NCBI GenBank assembly: GCA_023402845.1
Contig: JAEYFP010000019.1
Location: forward strand, 26,772-90,771
Direction of reading: 5' to 3'
DNA: 64,000 nt
From: Bacillota bacterium
GTDB lineage: Bacteria; Bacillota; Clostridia; Lachnospirales; Lachnospiraceae
Under the pieces are notes generated by a model. That model was not told the DNA's origin, did not search any database, and saw only the letters and a list, made by a program, of their open reading frames with translations. The position numbers and the translations under genes were made by a program. This document shows, in pieces, positions 51,183 through 60,736 of this stretch. Numbering within the stretch: position 1 is the stretch's first letter; each line of letters opens with the position of its first letter.

Positions 51183-51206
51183 GGAGTGAACCAACCGGTT
51201 CACTCC
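51183..51206 (-). terminator. hairpin between BMP lipoprotein and ATPase genes
   Basis: GGAGTGAACC (51183-51192) and its complement (51197-51206) form a perfect 10-bp stem with a four-base loop, followed on the minus strand by TGTTTAATTT. It probably terminates most transcripts after the abundant binding protein, with readthrough into the transporter genes. Confidence 0.65.
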
Positions 51207-51237
51207 CTTGTGAATAATAGCCATTGCCTGTTCCGCT

Positions 51238-52470
51238 TTATTTTTCTACAACATTTTTGTAATACCAGTCAATACCGCCCTGAATCGTTGCATCATCAAG
51301 CGTCTTGCCCTCTTCGCCGACTGTGGAGCCGTCATTTGTCTCAATCACACCGTCGAATACGTTAAAGGAACCATCCAGCATTTTTGCCTTTGCTTCTTCG
51401 ATTTTAGCTGCTGCCTCAGGATCATTAAAGTCTGCAAGATCGGAAAGTGTTACTAAGCCTTCTGTCATACCGCCAAAGTAGTTCTCTCCTGTCCATGTGC
51501 CGTTAATTACCTGATCTACAGCCCATGTATAGTATGCGGACCAATCCCACATAACGGAGCAGAGTACCGCTGCCGGCGCATCCTTGCTCATATCAGAGTT
51601 GTAACCAACGCCGTAAACACCTGCTTCCTCTGCCGCAAGCTGCGGATTCGGTGTATCGCAGTGCTGAGCGAGTACGTCGCATCCGTCTGCGATCAATGCC
51701 TGTGCTGCCTGTGCCTCGCCTTCCGGATCATACCAGCTGTTCGTAACCTTTACAAATACCTGCGCATCCGGATTCACGGAAGCAACACCCATTGCAAATG
51801 CATCAATTCCGCCGCCTGTCTCGGAAAGTGTCTTACCAAAAGCAGAAACATAACCGATCTTGTTGGACTCTGTCTTTAAGCCTGCAGCAATACCGGATAA
51901 ATATCTTGCTTGATAGATTCTTCCGAAGTAGTTGTTAAAGTTTGCTCCGTTGCTCTTATATCCTGTGCCGTGTGAGAAAATAACATCCGGATATTCAGCA
52001 GCAAGCTTTTCACATGTATCCATGTATCCGTAGCTCGTTGCAAAAATAATCTGAGCACCTTCCTCAATACACTCTAACATTGCGTTTTCAATTGCTGTCG
52101 GGTCGCTGTCTGAGGTGTTGTTCTTTCTGATGATCTGACTGTCATCAAGACCAAGTGCCTTCTGCATTCCCTGAATACCAAGGTCATGTGTGTAAGTGTA
52201 TCCTGAGCCTTCTGCCGGATCCGTAATATGAATCACACCTATCTTTAAATCTTCCTTTGCCACAGCCGGAAAAAGTCCTGTTGCTGCTTCTGCGCTCTCT
52301 TCCTCGCCTGCTTCCTCCGCTGCCGGAGCTTCCTCCTCTGCTGCCGCTTCTTCTTCCACAGCAGGCTCCTCTACAACTGCTTCATCTGCCGGAGCAGCAC
52401 TGCCGCAACCTGCAAGCACGGACGCTGCGAGAGAAACACTGAGTATTACACTGAGTAACTTCTTTTTCAT
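51238..52470 (-). CDS. BMP-family nucleoside-binding lipoprotein
   Basis: The 410-residue lipoprotein has the lipobox LAGC, an acidic Glu/Ala-rich linker (about 25-65) and a periplasmic-binding fold of the BmpA/TmpC/NupN type (KIGVIHITDPAEGSGYTYTHDLG, FATSYGYMDTCEKLA, SHGTGYKSN). It captures nucleosides or similar ligands for the downstream permeases. ATG 52470 lies six bases after AAGGAGG. A good promoter is at 52513-52542. Confidence 0.9.
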   Translation of the reverse strand: MKKKLLSVILSVSLAASVLAGCGSAAPADEAVVEEPAVEEEAAAEEEAPAAEEAGEEESAEAATGLFPAVAKEDLKIGVIHITDPAEGSGYTYTHDLGIQGMQKALGLDDSQIIRKNNTSDSDPTAIENAMLECIEEGAQIIFATSYGYMDTCEKLAAEYPDVIFSHGTGYKSNGANFNNYFGRIYQARYLSGIAAGLKTESNKIGYVSAFGKTLSETGGGIDAFAMGVASVNPDAQVFVKVTNSWYDPEGEAQAAQALIADGCDVLAQHCDTPNPQLAAEEAGVYGVGYNSDMSKDAPAAVLCSVMWDWSAYYTWAVDQVINGTWTGENYFGGMTEGLVTLSDLADFNDPEAAAKIEEAKAKMLDGSFNVFDGVIETNDGSTVGEEGKTLDDATIQGGIDWYYKNVVEK

Positions 52471-52512
52471 AATCATCCTCCTTAATAGAATTGTGATAGT
52501 TCTACGTTAGCA

Positions 52513-52542
52513 ATTATACGCTATCCCTTCCGCAAACGTCAA
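52513..52542 (-). promoter_or_regulatory. promoter of the nucleoside transporter operon
   Basis: TTGACG (52537-52542), 18 bases, TATAAT (52513-52518) on the minus strand, about 40 bases before the BMP gene. Confidence 0.65.
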
Positions 52543-52575
52543 GAAGAAATCCTCTCTTGAATCATGTTCTTACAC

Positions 52576-52598
52576 AGCTTAACAGCAAGTGTTAAGCT
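52576..52598. terminator. hairpin downstream of the CDF transporter gene
   Basis: AGCTTAACA-GCAAG-TGTTAAGCT is a perfect 9-bp stem with a five-base loop located 28-50 bases past the CDF stop. There is no U-tract, so its role as terminator is tentative. Confidence 0.5.
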
Positions 52599-52625
52599 AT
52601 TGTGTGAACAATAACAAGCCGGTAC

Positions 52626-53792
52626 TTATACATAGGGCTTATCGATATTGATGACTGCGAAATGATTTCCCGGCAGATCCCGCACGCTCCTCTCGATTGC
52701 TGCACAGACCTCCTGGTCCGTCATTTTAAATTCAAACGGCACCACAACATCAAAAATCAGATTGGTATGTGTCGGTCCCTGCACCATGCGAAAATCGTGC
52801 ATCGTAAGCCGCTCGTCAATTCCTTTTACAATCAGTCCGGTCAACCGTTTCATCCGGTTTGTCACATCGTCGTCCATGACAACAGGGTCCATATGAATGA
52901 CGGCCTCACAGCCGAGCACCTCCTTCAGCCGCTTTTCAATATTGTCAATTGTATCGTGCAGCTCCATAATATCACCATCTGCCGGCACTTCTGCATGAAG
53001 AGAAATCATCATGCGCCCCGGGCCGTAATCATGCACGAGCAGATCATGCACACCAAGCACATTTTGATAGGACATCACAAACTCTTCGATTTTTTCAATG
53101 TATTCCTTATCCTGTCTGCCTCCGAGCAGCGGATCGAGTGTATCCTTTGCGGAACTGAATCCCGTATATAGAATGAACACAGCCACAAGTAAACCGCAGT
53201 AGCCGTCAATCGGTATGTTCGTAAATTCCGCCACCATCATTGAAAGCAGTACGATTGACGTTGCCACGGAATCCGTAAAGCTGTCGAGCGCCGTCGCCTG
53301 CATCGCCGCGGAATTAATTTTCTCCGATACCTTTTTATTGTAGGCAAACATATAGAGTTTCACAAAAACAGAAATAATCAGAATAACAATTGTCGATGGG
53401 CCAAACAGCACTTCCCCCGGATGAAGGATTTTATCAAAGGAGGTTTTTACAAGCTCGATCCCCATCACAATAATGATCATTGATACGATTAACCCTGTGA
53501 CATACTCAATCCTGCCATGTCCGAACGGATGCTTGGGATCCGGCTTATGCCCCGACATCTTAAAACCGACCATCATAATAATCGAAGATCCCGCGTCCGA
53601 CAGGTTATTGAAGGCATCGGCCATGATAGCCACGGAACCGCTGATAAAGCCCGCCAGCAGCTTCATCAAAAAAAGCAGGATATTAAACGCGACACCGACC
53701 GCTCCGCACAGCACGCCGTACGACTGCCTCACGACCGGATTTTCTGTCTTTGTATAATCCTTAATCAATAATTTTGCCAATAAATAAATCAT
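52626..53792 (-). CDS. cation diffusion facilitator family transporter
   Basis: The 388-residue metal/proton antiporter has six membrane segments. HxxxD/DxxxD-type metal sites are seen in AIMADAFNNLSDAGSS (segment 2) and ATALDSFTDSVATS (segment 5), and a C-terminal regulatory domain of about 150 residues is longer than in the smallest members. It exports Zn2+, Fe2+, Mn2+ or similar ions. ATG 53792 is preferred although its ribosome binding site is weak; the upstream GTG at 53810 lacks one. Confidence 0.88.
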   Translation of the reverse strand: MIYLLAKLLIKDYTKTENPVVRQSYGVLCGAVGVAFNILLFLMKLLAGFISGSVAIMADAFNNLSDAGSSIIMMVGFKMSGHKPDPKHPFGHGRIEYVTGLIVSMIIIVMGIELVKTSFDKILHPGEVLFGPSTIVILIISVFVKLYMFAYNKKVSEKINSAAMQATALDSFTDSVATSIVLLSMMVAEFTNIPIDGYCGLLVAVFILYTGFSSAKDTLDPLLGGRQDKEYIEKIEEFVMSYQNVLGVHDLLVHDYGPGRMMISLHAEVPADGDIMELHDTIDNIEKRLKEVLGCEAVIHMDPVVMDDDVTNRMKRLTGLIVKGIDERLTMHDFRMVQGPTHTNLIFDVVVPFEFKMTDQEVCAAIERSVRDLPGNHFAVINIDKPYV

Positions 53793-53830
53793 AATCTCAC
53801 TCACACCCACTCATATCTATTTCTTTCTGC

Positions 53831-54568
53831 CTAATACCGGACCTCCATAAGCGTCAGACCCTGACCCGGCACGAGCGTGCCCGCACGCTCCCGGTTCTTT
53901 GAGGCAAGCAGCTCTGTCATGCTCTCCGGCGTGCGCTGCCCCAATCCCACTTCCAGGAGGGTACCCGTCATAATCCGTACCATATGATGGAGAAATCCGT
54001 TTCCCCGATAGGTTATTTGTATCTCTTTTCCGACCCGCTTAATCTCGATTTCAGATATCGTTCTGACTGTAGACTTTTTCATCCGTCTGTTTGCGCAGAA
54101 TGACAGATAATCATGCGTTCCGGTCAGCAAGACCGCGGCGCGGCGCATCAAGTCCAAATCCAATGTTTCCGAAAAAAAATATGTATACCGTCGGGTAAAA
54201 ACATCTGCAATCGCATCATTATGTATCCGGTACAGATATGTCTTCTCCTTCGCATGAAGCCGGCTGTGAAACCGGCCGTCCATCTCTTTTATGGAAAGAA
54301 CCCGGATGTCATCCGGCAAATACAGATTGACATACTTTAAAATCTCCGCCTCAGTCCGATTGCTGTTCGTATGAAAATTGGCAACCTGACAGCGCGCATG
54401 GACACCCGCATCCGTCCGGCCACAGCCATGCAGCCTGACGGCTTCCCCTTTCATTCTGGAAAGCAGTTCCTCGAGCTTTCCCTGTATTGTATTTGCTGTT
54501 GTAACCTGCTTTTGCCAGCCTTGATAACGTGTGCCGTCATACTGCAGAATCATCCTGATATTTCTCAT
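53831..54568 (-). CDS. truA: tRNA pseudouridine synthase A
   Basis: The 245-residue enzyme makes pseudouridine at tRNA positions 38-40. The catalytic Asp is in GCGRTDAGVHA near residue 52. The N-terminal DGTRYQGWQKQ and the central KTYLYRI and GNGFLHHMVR are family blocks. ATG 54568 follows AAGGAGG. Its start overlaps the end of the AI-2E family gene by 32 bases. Confidence 0.95.
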   Translation of the reverse strand: MRNIRMILQYDGTRYQGWQKQVTTANTIQGKLEELLSRMKGEAVRLHGCGRTDAGVHARCQVANFHTNSNRTEAEILKYVNLYLPDDIRVLSIKEMDGRFHSRLHAKEKTYLYRIHNDAIADVFTRRYTYFFSETLDLDLMRRAAVLLTGTHDYLSFCANRRMKKSTVRTISEIEIKRVGKEIQITYRGNGFLHHMVRIMTGTLLEVGLGQRTPESMTELLASKNRERAGTLVPGQGLTLMEVRY

Positions 54569-55778
54569 CTTCCTCCTTGCTTTCCTTGCGTGCCTCCCGG
54601 ATATCCTGCTCCATCTCTTCGATCGTCAGAATCCCTTCTCTTTCTAAGTCTTCCTTTTCAAATCTGCGCAGTACACTCAAATCCTTTGCCAGTATTTGAA
54701 CGCTGTATACAAAATTACTGAACACACCTGAGCGGTACAGGTTGATGATAATCATCCCGACAGGAACCGCAATGATCAAGCCGACCGCACCGCCAAACCG
54801 GAAGCCGACATAAAGCAGAATCAGCGTAGGAATCGGCTCCAGACCAATTGAGTCACCGACAAGCTTCGGCTGAATCAGTTGTCTGACAAACTGGCTGATC
54901 GCCCATATGACCACAAGACCGATTGTCAGCTTATAGTTACTTTGAAAAAATGAAATAACCGCCCAAGGCCACATCACGGCACCTGTTCCGAAAAACGGGA
55001 GAAAGTCGAGAATGGCAATCAGCAAAGCAATCAAAAACGCATATTTGACATTCAAAATTGCAAGGCCGATCAGCAAAATCACATAAACGACGCCCATAAT
55101 TTTAAACTGTGCCTTGAAATAGCCGCCTACCGCGTCCTTCATTGTCCCATATACCAGATTCCAGCGCTCCTGCATCCTTGCCGGAAGTACCTTTTGGACC
55201 ACACGCATAACATAGTCCTTCTCCGCAACAAAGAGATAGGAAGCAAGAATCGCCATCACTGTGCTGATAATCGCAAAAGGCAGATTCTTCGCGAAATTGC
55301 CGGCACCTTCCGCAATCGGCGTGCCGGAATTCTGGAGCCATTCCGTCATAGATACCCCGAGCGTTTCACCAATCCCATTCATCCAGTCCTGCAGCCCTGT
55401 GGGCATTCTGTCAAAGAAGCGGTCAAACATCGTCGTGATTTCCTTCAGCGTACCGCTTGTCGTCTCCCACATCTGCGGTGCTATTGTGAGAAAGCCGATA
55501 ATTTCCGTCACAAGCTTTGCGATAATAAGATAGCTGCCAAGCACAACAAGCCCGAGCACTACGATAATAACAAATGCAGTCCCCGCCTTTCTGACAATCT
55601 TTACCCTGCGCTCTAAAAATTTCACGAGCGGATTCGCGATCAATGCGATGATGGCCGCCACAACAAATGGCATAAAATAGACGATCAACTTTGGCAGCAG
55701 CCATATGCAAAACACGACTGCCAGAATCATCGTAATGATATTAATTGCAATTTTCAAGTATTTGGTCGATGGTTTCAT
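54537..55778 (-). CDS. AI-2E family transporter-like membrane protein
   Basis: The 413-residue protein has about eight hydrophobic segments and the family blocks DFLPFFGTGAVMWPWAVI and LIQPKLVGDSIGLEP. The family includes antiporters and exporters, and the name does not prove a role in autoinducer export. The start at 55778 lies within the ysxC 3' end, a 38-base overlap. A charged cytoplasmic tail follows about residue 365. Confidence 0.85.
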   Translation of the reverse strand: MKPSTKYLKIAINIITMILAVVFCIWLLPKLIVYFMPFVVAAIIALIANPLVKFLERRVKIVRKAGTAFVIIVVLGLVVLGSYLIIAKLVTEIIGFLTIAPQMWETTSGTLKEITTMFDRFFDRMPTGLQDWMNGIGETLGVSMTEWLQNSGTPIAEGAGNFAKNLPFAIISTVMAILASYLFVAEKDYVMRVVQKVLPARMQERWNLVYGTMKDAVGGYFKAQFKIMGVVYVILLIGLAILNVKYAFLIALLIAILDFLPFFGTGAVMWPWAVISFFQSNYKLTIGLVVIWAISQFVRQLIQPKLVGDSIGLEPIPTLILLYVGFRFGGAVGLIIAVPVGMIIINLYRSGVFSNFVYSVQILAKDLSVLRRFEKEDLEREGILTIEEMEQDIREARKESKEEDEKYQDDSAV

Positions 55779-56334
55779 AAATCGCCTCTCTTCCCTGCTT
55801 TGTGGAAGCAGAAAATGGAATGATGACACTCTCCTTGTTCATCCCGAGTGTACCTCTGATCACCTTTACATTTTTAGCGATCTGGCTCCTATTTATTTTA
55901 TCCAGCTTTGTCGCAATAATAATCGGCTGGAATCCATTTTTTAAAATCCAATCATACATATTCTTATCGTTTACGGAAGGCTCATGGCGGATATCAATCA
56001 ACAAAAACACGGCCTTTAGCTGTCGCGACCCATGCAGGTAGTTTTCGATCATTTTTCCCCAGCGTTCTTTTTCCTCCTTGGATACCTTCGCGTAACCATA
56101 ACCCGGCAGATCCACAAAATAAAGCTCACCGCTGATATTATAAAAATTAATCGTCTGCGTCTTTCCGGGCTGTGCCGAGGTTCTCGCCAATGACTTACGG
56201 TTCATCAGCGCATTGATCAGCGAGGATTTTCCGACGTTGCTCTTTCCTGCAAACGCGACTTCCGGCAGCGTGTTAACGGGCAGTGTACTTGTTACACCGC
56301 ATACCGTTTCTAAATTTACATTTTTTATTTTCAT
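55741..56334 (-). CDS. ysxC: ribosome-biogenesis GTPase YsxC/EngB
   Basis: The 197-residue GTPase assists 50S ribosome assembly. G1 is AGKSNVGKSS, G3 is DLPGYG and G4 is ATKLDK. Its ATG overlaps the lon stop (4-base ATGA). The lon-ysxC order is conserved in Firmicutes. Confidence 0.95.
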   Translation of the reverse strand: MKIKNVNLETVCGVTSTLPVNTLPEVAFAGKSNVGKSSLINALMNRKSLARTSAQPGKTQTINFYNISGELYFVDLPGYGYAKVSKEEKERWGKMIENYLHGSRQLKAVFLLIDIRHEPSVNDKNMYDWILKNGFQPIIIATKLDKINRSQIAKNVKVIRGTLGMNKESVIIPFSASTKQGREAIYETIDQILENCN

Positions 56335-58694
56335 AATGCTTCCTTTAAAACTTCCTCCATCGTATTGACATAGATAATTGTCAGGCCTTTTTTGATTTCC
56401 TCCGATATTTCTGCAATATCCCGTTCATTTTTCCCAGGCACAAGCACCTTTTTGATGCCGGCATTCTTTGCCGCCAATATCTTTTCCTTCAAACCGCCGA
56501 TCGGAAGCACGCGTCCGCGCAGCGTAATTTCCCCTGTCATCGCCACGTCCGCATGTACCGGCTTATTGCTAATTGCCGAGTACAGAGCCGTCGCCATTGT
56601 GATTCCTGCGCTCGGACCATCTTTTGGCACAGAACCCTGCGGAATATGAATATGAAAATCATTCTTTTTGAAAAAATCGTCCGCGATCTTATGTTCCTTG
56701 CTGACAGCTCGAATATAACTGATGCCCGCCTGCGCCGATTCCTTCATCACATCACCAAGCTGTCCTGTAAGCAGGATTTCTCCCTTACCCGGCATGACAT
56801 TGACCTCAATCTGCAGCGTATCGCCGCCAACGCTCGTCCACGCGAGTCCCCTGACGATACCGACTTCATCTGTCTCATTTGCCATATCATATTGATAGCG
56901 TTCTTTTCCTAAAAATTTTTCCAGATTTTTAGGTGTCACCTTGATACCCGTTTTATGCTCCTGCCAAATCTGCCTGGCGGTCTTCCTGCAAATTTCCCCG
57001 ATTTTTCGTTCAAGACCCCTCACTCCGGCTTCTCGCGTGTAGTTGCGCACAATTTTTTCAAGCGCCTTATCCTGAATAATCAATTGATCCGGCAGGATCC
57101 CGTGCCGATCCATCTGCTTCATAATCAGATGCTCTCTTGCGATATGCACTTTTTCATTTTCCGTATAGCTCGTGACCTCGATCAGTTCCATCCTGTCAAG
57201 CAGCGGACGCGGGATATCCGCCGTAGAATTAGCCGTAGCAATAAACAATACCTCAGACAGGTCAATCGGCAGCTCGATATAGTGGTCACGGAATTTGGAA
57301 TTCTGCTCACTGTCCAGCACCTCCAGCAGTGCCGAAGCGGTATCTCCCTTATAATCCCGGCTCATTTTATCGATTTCATCCAGCAGCATCAGCGGGTTTT
57401 TGACGCCTGCATTTTTCAGTCCCGTCGCAATGCTGCCCGACATCGCTCCGACATAGGTCCTGCGGTGCCCTCTGATTTCCGCCTCGTCATGAACACCTCC
57501 CAGACTGATGCGAACATACTTTTTGTCCAAAGCACGTGCCACGGACTTTGCGATGGATGTCTTTCCGGTACCCGGAGGTCCGACAAGACAGATAATCGGG
57601 CTGTCGCCCTTCTGCGTTAAATTTCTTACAGAAAGGAACTCCAGCATCCGTTCTTTGACCTTTTCCAGACCATAGTGGTCAGCGTTTAAGATCCGTTCTG
57701 CGTTATCGATATCCTTATTGTCTTTCGACACCTTATCCCATGGCATTTCGAGCAGAGTTTCGATATAGCCTCTCGATACGGCACTTTCCGACGAGCTGGA
57801 GGCGATTTGTCTGAATCGGTCAATCTCTTTTCTGACCTTTTCTTTCACCTCTTCTGAAGCCACCAGTCTCTCTACCTCTTCCGCAAAATGATCTGCATCC
57901 GACACAGAAGTATTTTCTCCCAGCTCTTCTCTGATATAACGCATTTGCTCGCGCAGTACATATTCCTTCTGATTTTTTTCAACCCGGCCCTTGACCTGCT
58001 CCTGCAAATTTTTCTTAATACCTAAAATCTCAACTTCACGAGATAAGATTGCAGTCAGCACAGTAAATCGTTCCCCGACCTCTACCGCCTCCAACATGCG
58101 CTGTCTGTCAGGCTGGGTCATCGGAAAGTTAACGGCCACAAAATCAAGCAGCTCCGGCAAGCTTCTGGACTCCTCAAACTGTTTTTCCAACGTCTTGCTG
58201 ATCCGTGGATTATAGGTAAGGTATTCTCCGAGCAGCTCACGCAGGGTCCTGACCATTGCAGTCAATTCTGCCGAGGCTTCCGGTGTTAATGATGTCTCCC
58301 CATCGGCTTCGGTTTCTGCACCGGACGGAGTCGCTCCCTTCTGCGGATAGGGCTTTACTGAAACAAGCAGGTAGGCTGTCTCAGCCTCATCAAATCCACA
58401 TAGCTTGGCACGGGACAGCCCCTCTACGAGCACCCTGACTACATTATTAGGCAGCTTCAGCACCTGCTTAATCTCCGCAATTGTCCCGATCGTATACAAC
58501 TCCGACAGTGACGGCTTTTCCGTCTCAGCCTCTCTTTGTGTTACAAGAAACACCTGCTGATCCTTCATCATCGCCTTTTCTACGGCATGTACGGAAGTCT
58601 CCCTGTTCAAATCAAAATGTATAATCATTCCCGGCATAACGGTCAGCCCGCGCAGAGCCACCGCCGGTATTTTTTTCTTCGTTACTCTTGCCAT
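56331..58694 (-). CDS. lon: ATP-dependent protease Lon
   Basis: The 787-residue protease has an N-terminal substrate-binding domain. The AAA+ domain carries Walker A GPPGTGKTS and Walker B LMLLDEIDK. The C-terminal peptidase has a Ser-Lys dyad in PKDGPSAGIT and GGLKEKILAA. It degrades misfolded and regulatory proteins in the cytoplasm. The product contains an acidic insertion near 125-140 (SGAETEADGE). ATG 58694 follows AAGGAG. Confidence 0.95.
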   Translation of the reverse strand: MARVTKKKIPAVALRGLTVMPGMIIHFDLNRETSVHAVEKAMMKDQQVFLVTQREAETEKPSLSELYTIGTIAEIKQVLKLPNNVVRVLVEGLSRAKLCGFDEAETAYLLVSVKPYPQKGATPSGAETEADGETSLTPEASAELTAMVRTLRELLGEYLTYNPRISKTLEKQFEESRSLPELLDFVAVNFPMTQPDRQRMLEAVEVGERFTVLTAILSREVEILGIKKNLQEQVKGRVEKNQKEYVLREQMRYIREELGENTSVSDADHFAEEVERLVASEEVKEKVRKEIDRFRQIASSSSESAVSRGYIETLLEMPWDKVSKDNKDIDNAERILNADHYGLEKVKERMLEFLSVRNLTQKGDSPIICLVGPPGTGKTSIAKSVARALDKKYVRISLGGVHDEAEIRGHRRTYVGAMSGSIATGLKNAGVKNPLMLLDEIDKMSRDYKGDTASALLEVLDSEQNSKFRDHYIELPIDLSEVLFIATANSTADIPRPLLDRMELIEVTSYTENEKVHIAREHLIMKQMDRHGILPDQLIIQDKALEKIVRNYTREAGVRGLERKIGEICRKTARQIWQEHKTGIKVTPKNLEKFLGKERYQYDMANETDEVGIVRGLAWTSVGGDTLQIEVNVMPGKGEILLTGQLGDVMKESAQAGISYIRAVSKEHKIADDFFKKNDFHIHIPQGSVPKDGPSAGITMATALYSAISNKPVHADVAMTGEITLRGRVLPIGGLKEKILAAKNAGIKKVLVPGKNERDIAEISEEIKKGLTIIYVNTMEEVLKEAL

Positions 58695-58712
58695 GCTTAC
58701 TCCTTAGTTCTT

Positions 58713-58809
58713 TATGGGAAATATTTTGCTTTTCCCATAGGGAATATTTTTTCGCAGTTCATAAATTGATTTTTCTCCCCAATCACATAACGCCGCCTTG
58801 CGGCGGCGT
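58713..58809. other. two hairpins between clpX and lon
   Basis: TATGGGAAA / TTTCCCATA (58713-58721, 58731-58739) and ACGCCGCC-TTGC-GGCGGCGT (58790-58809) lie downstream of clpX. Neither has a U-tract on the minus strand. They may cause partial termination or RNA processing within the tig-clpP-clpX-lon string. Confidence 0.5.
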
Positions 58810-58824
58810 ATGATTGTAATAAAT

Positions 58825-60090
58825 TTATTCCGCCCTTTTCAAAGGTGCTTCCTGATGCACCAGAAGCGGAGCACTGATACCATCTACAGCTTCCTTTGTA
58901 ATAACGCACCGTTCAATAGTATCGTCCGACGGGATCCGAAACATCAGATCCGTCATCATTTTTTCCAATATGGAACGCAAACCTCTTGCGCCTGTCTTTT
59001 TTGTATAAGCTTTTTTCGCGATTTCCGTAATCGCTTCTTTTTCGAAATCCAAGCGGACACCATCCAGCTCAAACAGCTTTTTATACTGCTTTGTAATCGC
59101 GTTTTTCGGCTCCGTCAAAATCTTTACGAGCGCCGCTTCATCCAGCGCCTCCAAAGAGACATTGAGCGGCACACGACCGACAAATTCAGGTATCAGGCCA
59201 AATTTCACGAGATCCTCCGGCTGCACCTGCGATAACAGCACGCCAAGCTCACTTTCCCTTTTGTCCTTGATCTCCGCATTAAAGCCGATTGACTTTTTAT
59301 CCAGCCTTGCTTCCACAATCTTGTCAAGACCTTCAAACGCACCCCCGCAGATAAATAAAATATTCGTCGTATCAATCTGAAGAAGTTCCTGATGAGGGTG
59401 TTTTCTGCCGCCCTGCGGCGGAACGGATGCAAGTGTCCCCTCTATAATTTTCAGAAGTGCCTGCTGCACTCCTTCACCGGAAACATCCCTTGTAATAGAA
59501 ACATTTTCGGACTTTCTTGTAATTTTATCAATCTCATCAATGTAGATAATACCATACTGGGCACGCTCAATATCGTAATCAGCGGCCTGTATAACCTTTA
59601 ACAGAATGTTTTCCACATCCTCGCCGACATAGCCGGCTTCGGTCAGTGCGGTTGCGTCCGCGATCGCAAAAGGCACATTGATAATTTTTGCAAGCGTCTG
59701 TGCCAATAGTGTCTTGCCGCAGCCGGTAGGTCCCAGCATAATAATATTGCTCTTTTGCAGCTCAACATCGGAGCTTTTTGCCGATGTCACACGCTTGTAA
59801 TGGTTATAAACTGCTACGGACAATACCTTCTTGGCTTCCTCCTGCCCGATCACATTTTCATCCAGAAAGTCCTTGATTTCCTGCGGTTTTAGCAGGTTGA
59901 TATCCGGTCCCTTTTCCTTCTTTTTGGGTTCCTCCTGATCAAATTCCTCTTCAATAATATCCATACAGATTTCCACACATTCATCGCAGATAAATGCGCC
60001 ATCCGGTCCCGCAATCAGTTTGCGGACCTGATCCTGCGTCTTATTGCAGAAGGAGCATCTGATTCTATCGTCATTCATTTTCCCTGACAT
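58825..60090 (-). CDS. clpX: ATP-dependent Clp protease ATP-binding subunit ClpX
   Basis: The 421-residue AAA+ unfoldase starts with a C4 zinc finger (CSFCNKTQ, CDECVEIC), then Walker A GPTGCGKT, Walker B IIYIDEIDK and the pore and sensor regions. It has the conserved IGF loop region for ClpP docking (LDKKSIGFNAE). It feeds proteins to ClpP encoded upstream. Confidence 0.96.
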   Translation of the reverse strand: MSGKMNDDRIRCSFCNKTQDQVRKLIAGPDGAFICDECVEICMDIIEEEFDQEEPKKKEKGPDINLLKPQEIKDFLDENVIGQEEAKKVLSVAVYNHYKRVTSAKSSDVELQKSNIIMLGPTGCGKTLLAQTLAKIINVPFAIADATALTEAGYVGEDVENILLKVIQAADYDIERAQYGIIYIDEIDKITRKSENVSITRDVSGEGVQQALLKIIEGTLASVPPQGGRKHPHQELLQIDTTNILFICGGAFEGLDKIVEARLDKKSIGFNAEIKDKRESELGVLLSQVQPEDLVKFGLIPEFVGRVPLNVSLEALDEAALVKILTEPKNAITKQYKKLFELDGVRLDFEKEAITEIAKKAYTKKTGARGLRSILEKMMTDLMFRIPSDDTIERCVITKEAVDGISAPLLVHQEAPLKRAE

Positions 60091-60106
60091 ATACTCTTCA
60101 TTTCCT

Positions 60107-60691
60107 TTACGCCCTAGTTGTTATGATTTTATCAATCAAACCGTATTCCAAAGCTTCTTCCGCCGTCTTCCAATTATCGCGCTCCGTGTCCACTGCGATC
60201 ACATCAATCGGTTTTCCTGTGTTTTCCGCTAAAATACGGTTTAATGTCTGTTTCGTTCTGAGAATCTGCTTTGCGGCAATCTCAATTTCCGTAGCCTGGC
60301 CCTTTGCTCCGCCGAGAGGCTGATGGATCATGACCTCCGCATTCGGCAGCGCAAAACGCTTGCCCTTTGTACCGCCTGCAAGCAGGAAAGCACCCATACT
60401 TGCCGCCATACCCATACAATAAGTGGCAACGTCGCATTTCACATAATGCATCGTATCATAAATCGCAAATCCATCCGTCACAGAGCCGCCCGGGCTGTTG
60501 ATGTAAAAGTGGATATCCTTATCAGGATCCTCCGCCTCCAAAAACATCATCTGTGCGACGATCAGGCTCGAAGTTGTTGCATTTACATCTTCTCCGAGAA
60601 AAATAATACGTTCCTTTAACAGTCTCGAAAAAATATCGTAAGACCGTTCCCCTCTGCTTGTTTGTTCAATGACATATGGCACTAAACTCAT
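60107..60691 (-). CDS. clpP: ATP-dependent Clp protease proteolytic subunit
   Basis: The 194-residue serine protease has the catalytic Ser in GMAASMGAFLL, His in AEVMIHQPLGG and Asp in DTERDN. It forms the tetradecameric chamber used by ClpX. It is 45 bases downstream of tig and 16 bases upstream of clpX. Confidence 0.97.
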   Translation of the reverse strand: MSLVPYVIEQTSRGERSYDIFSRLLKERIIFLGEDVNATTSSLIVAQMMFLEAEDPDKDIHFYINSPGGSVTDGFAIYDTMHYVKCDVATYCMGMAASMGAFLLAGGTKGKRFALPNAEVMIHQPLGGAKGQATEIEIAAKQILRTKQTLNRILAENTGKPIDVIAVDTERDNWKTAEEALEYGLIDKIITTRA

Positions 60692-60736
60692 CCTTACTCC
60701 TCCTTGCTGATCCTACTATCAATCCATAAAATCCGA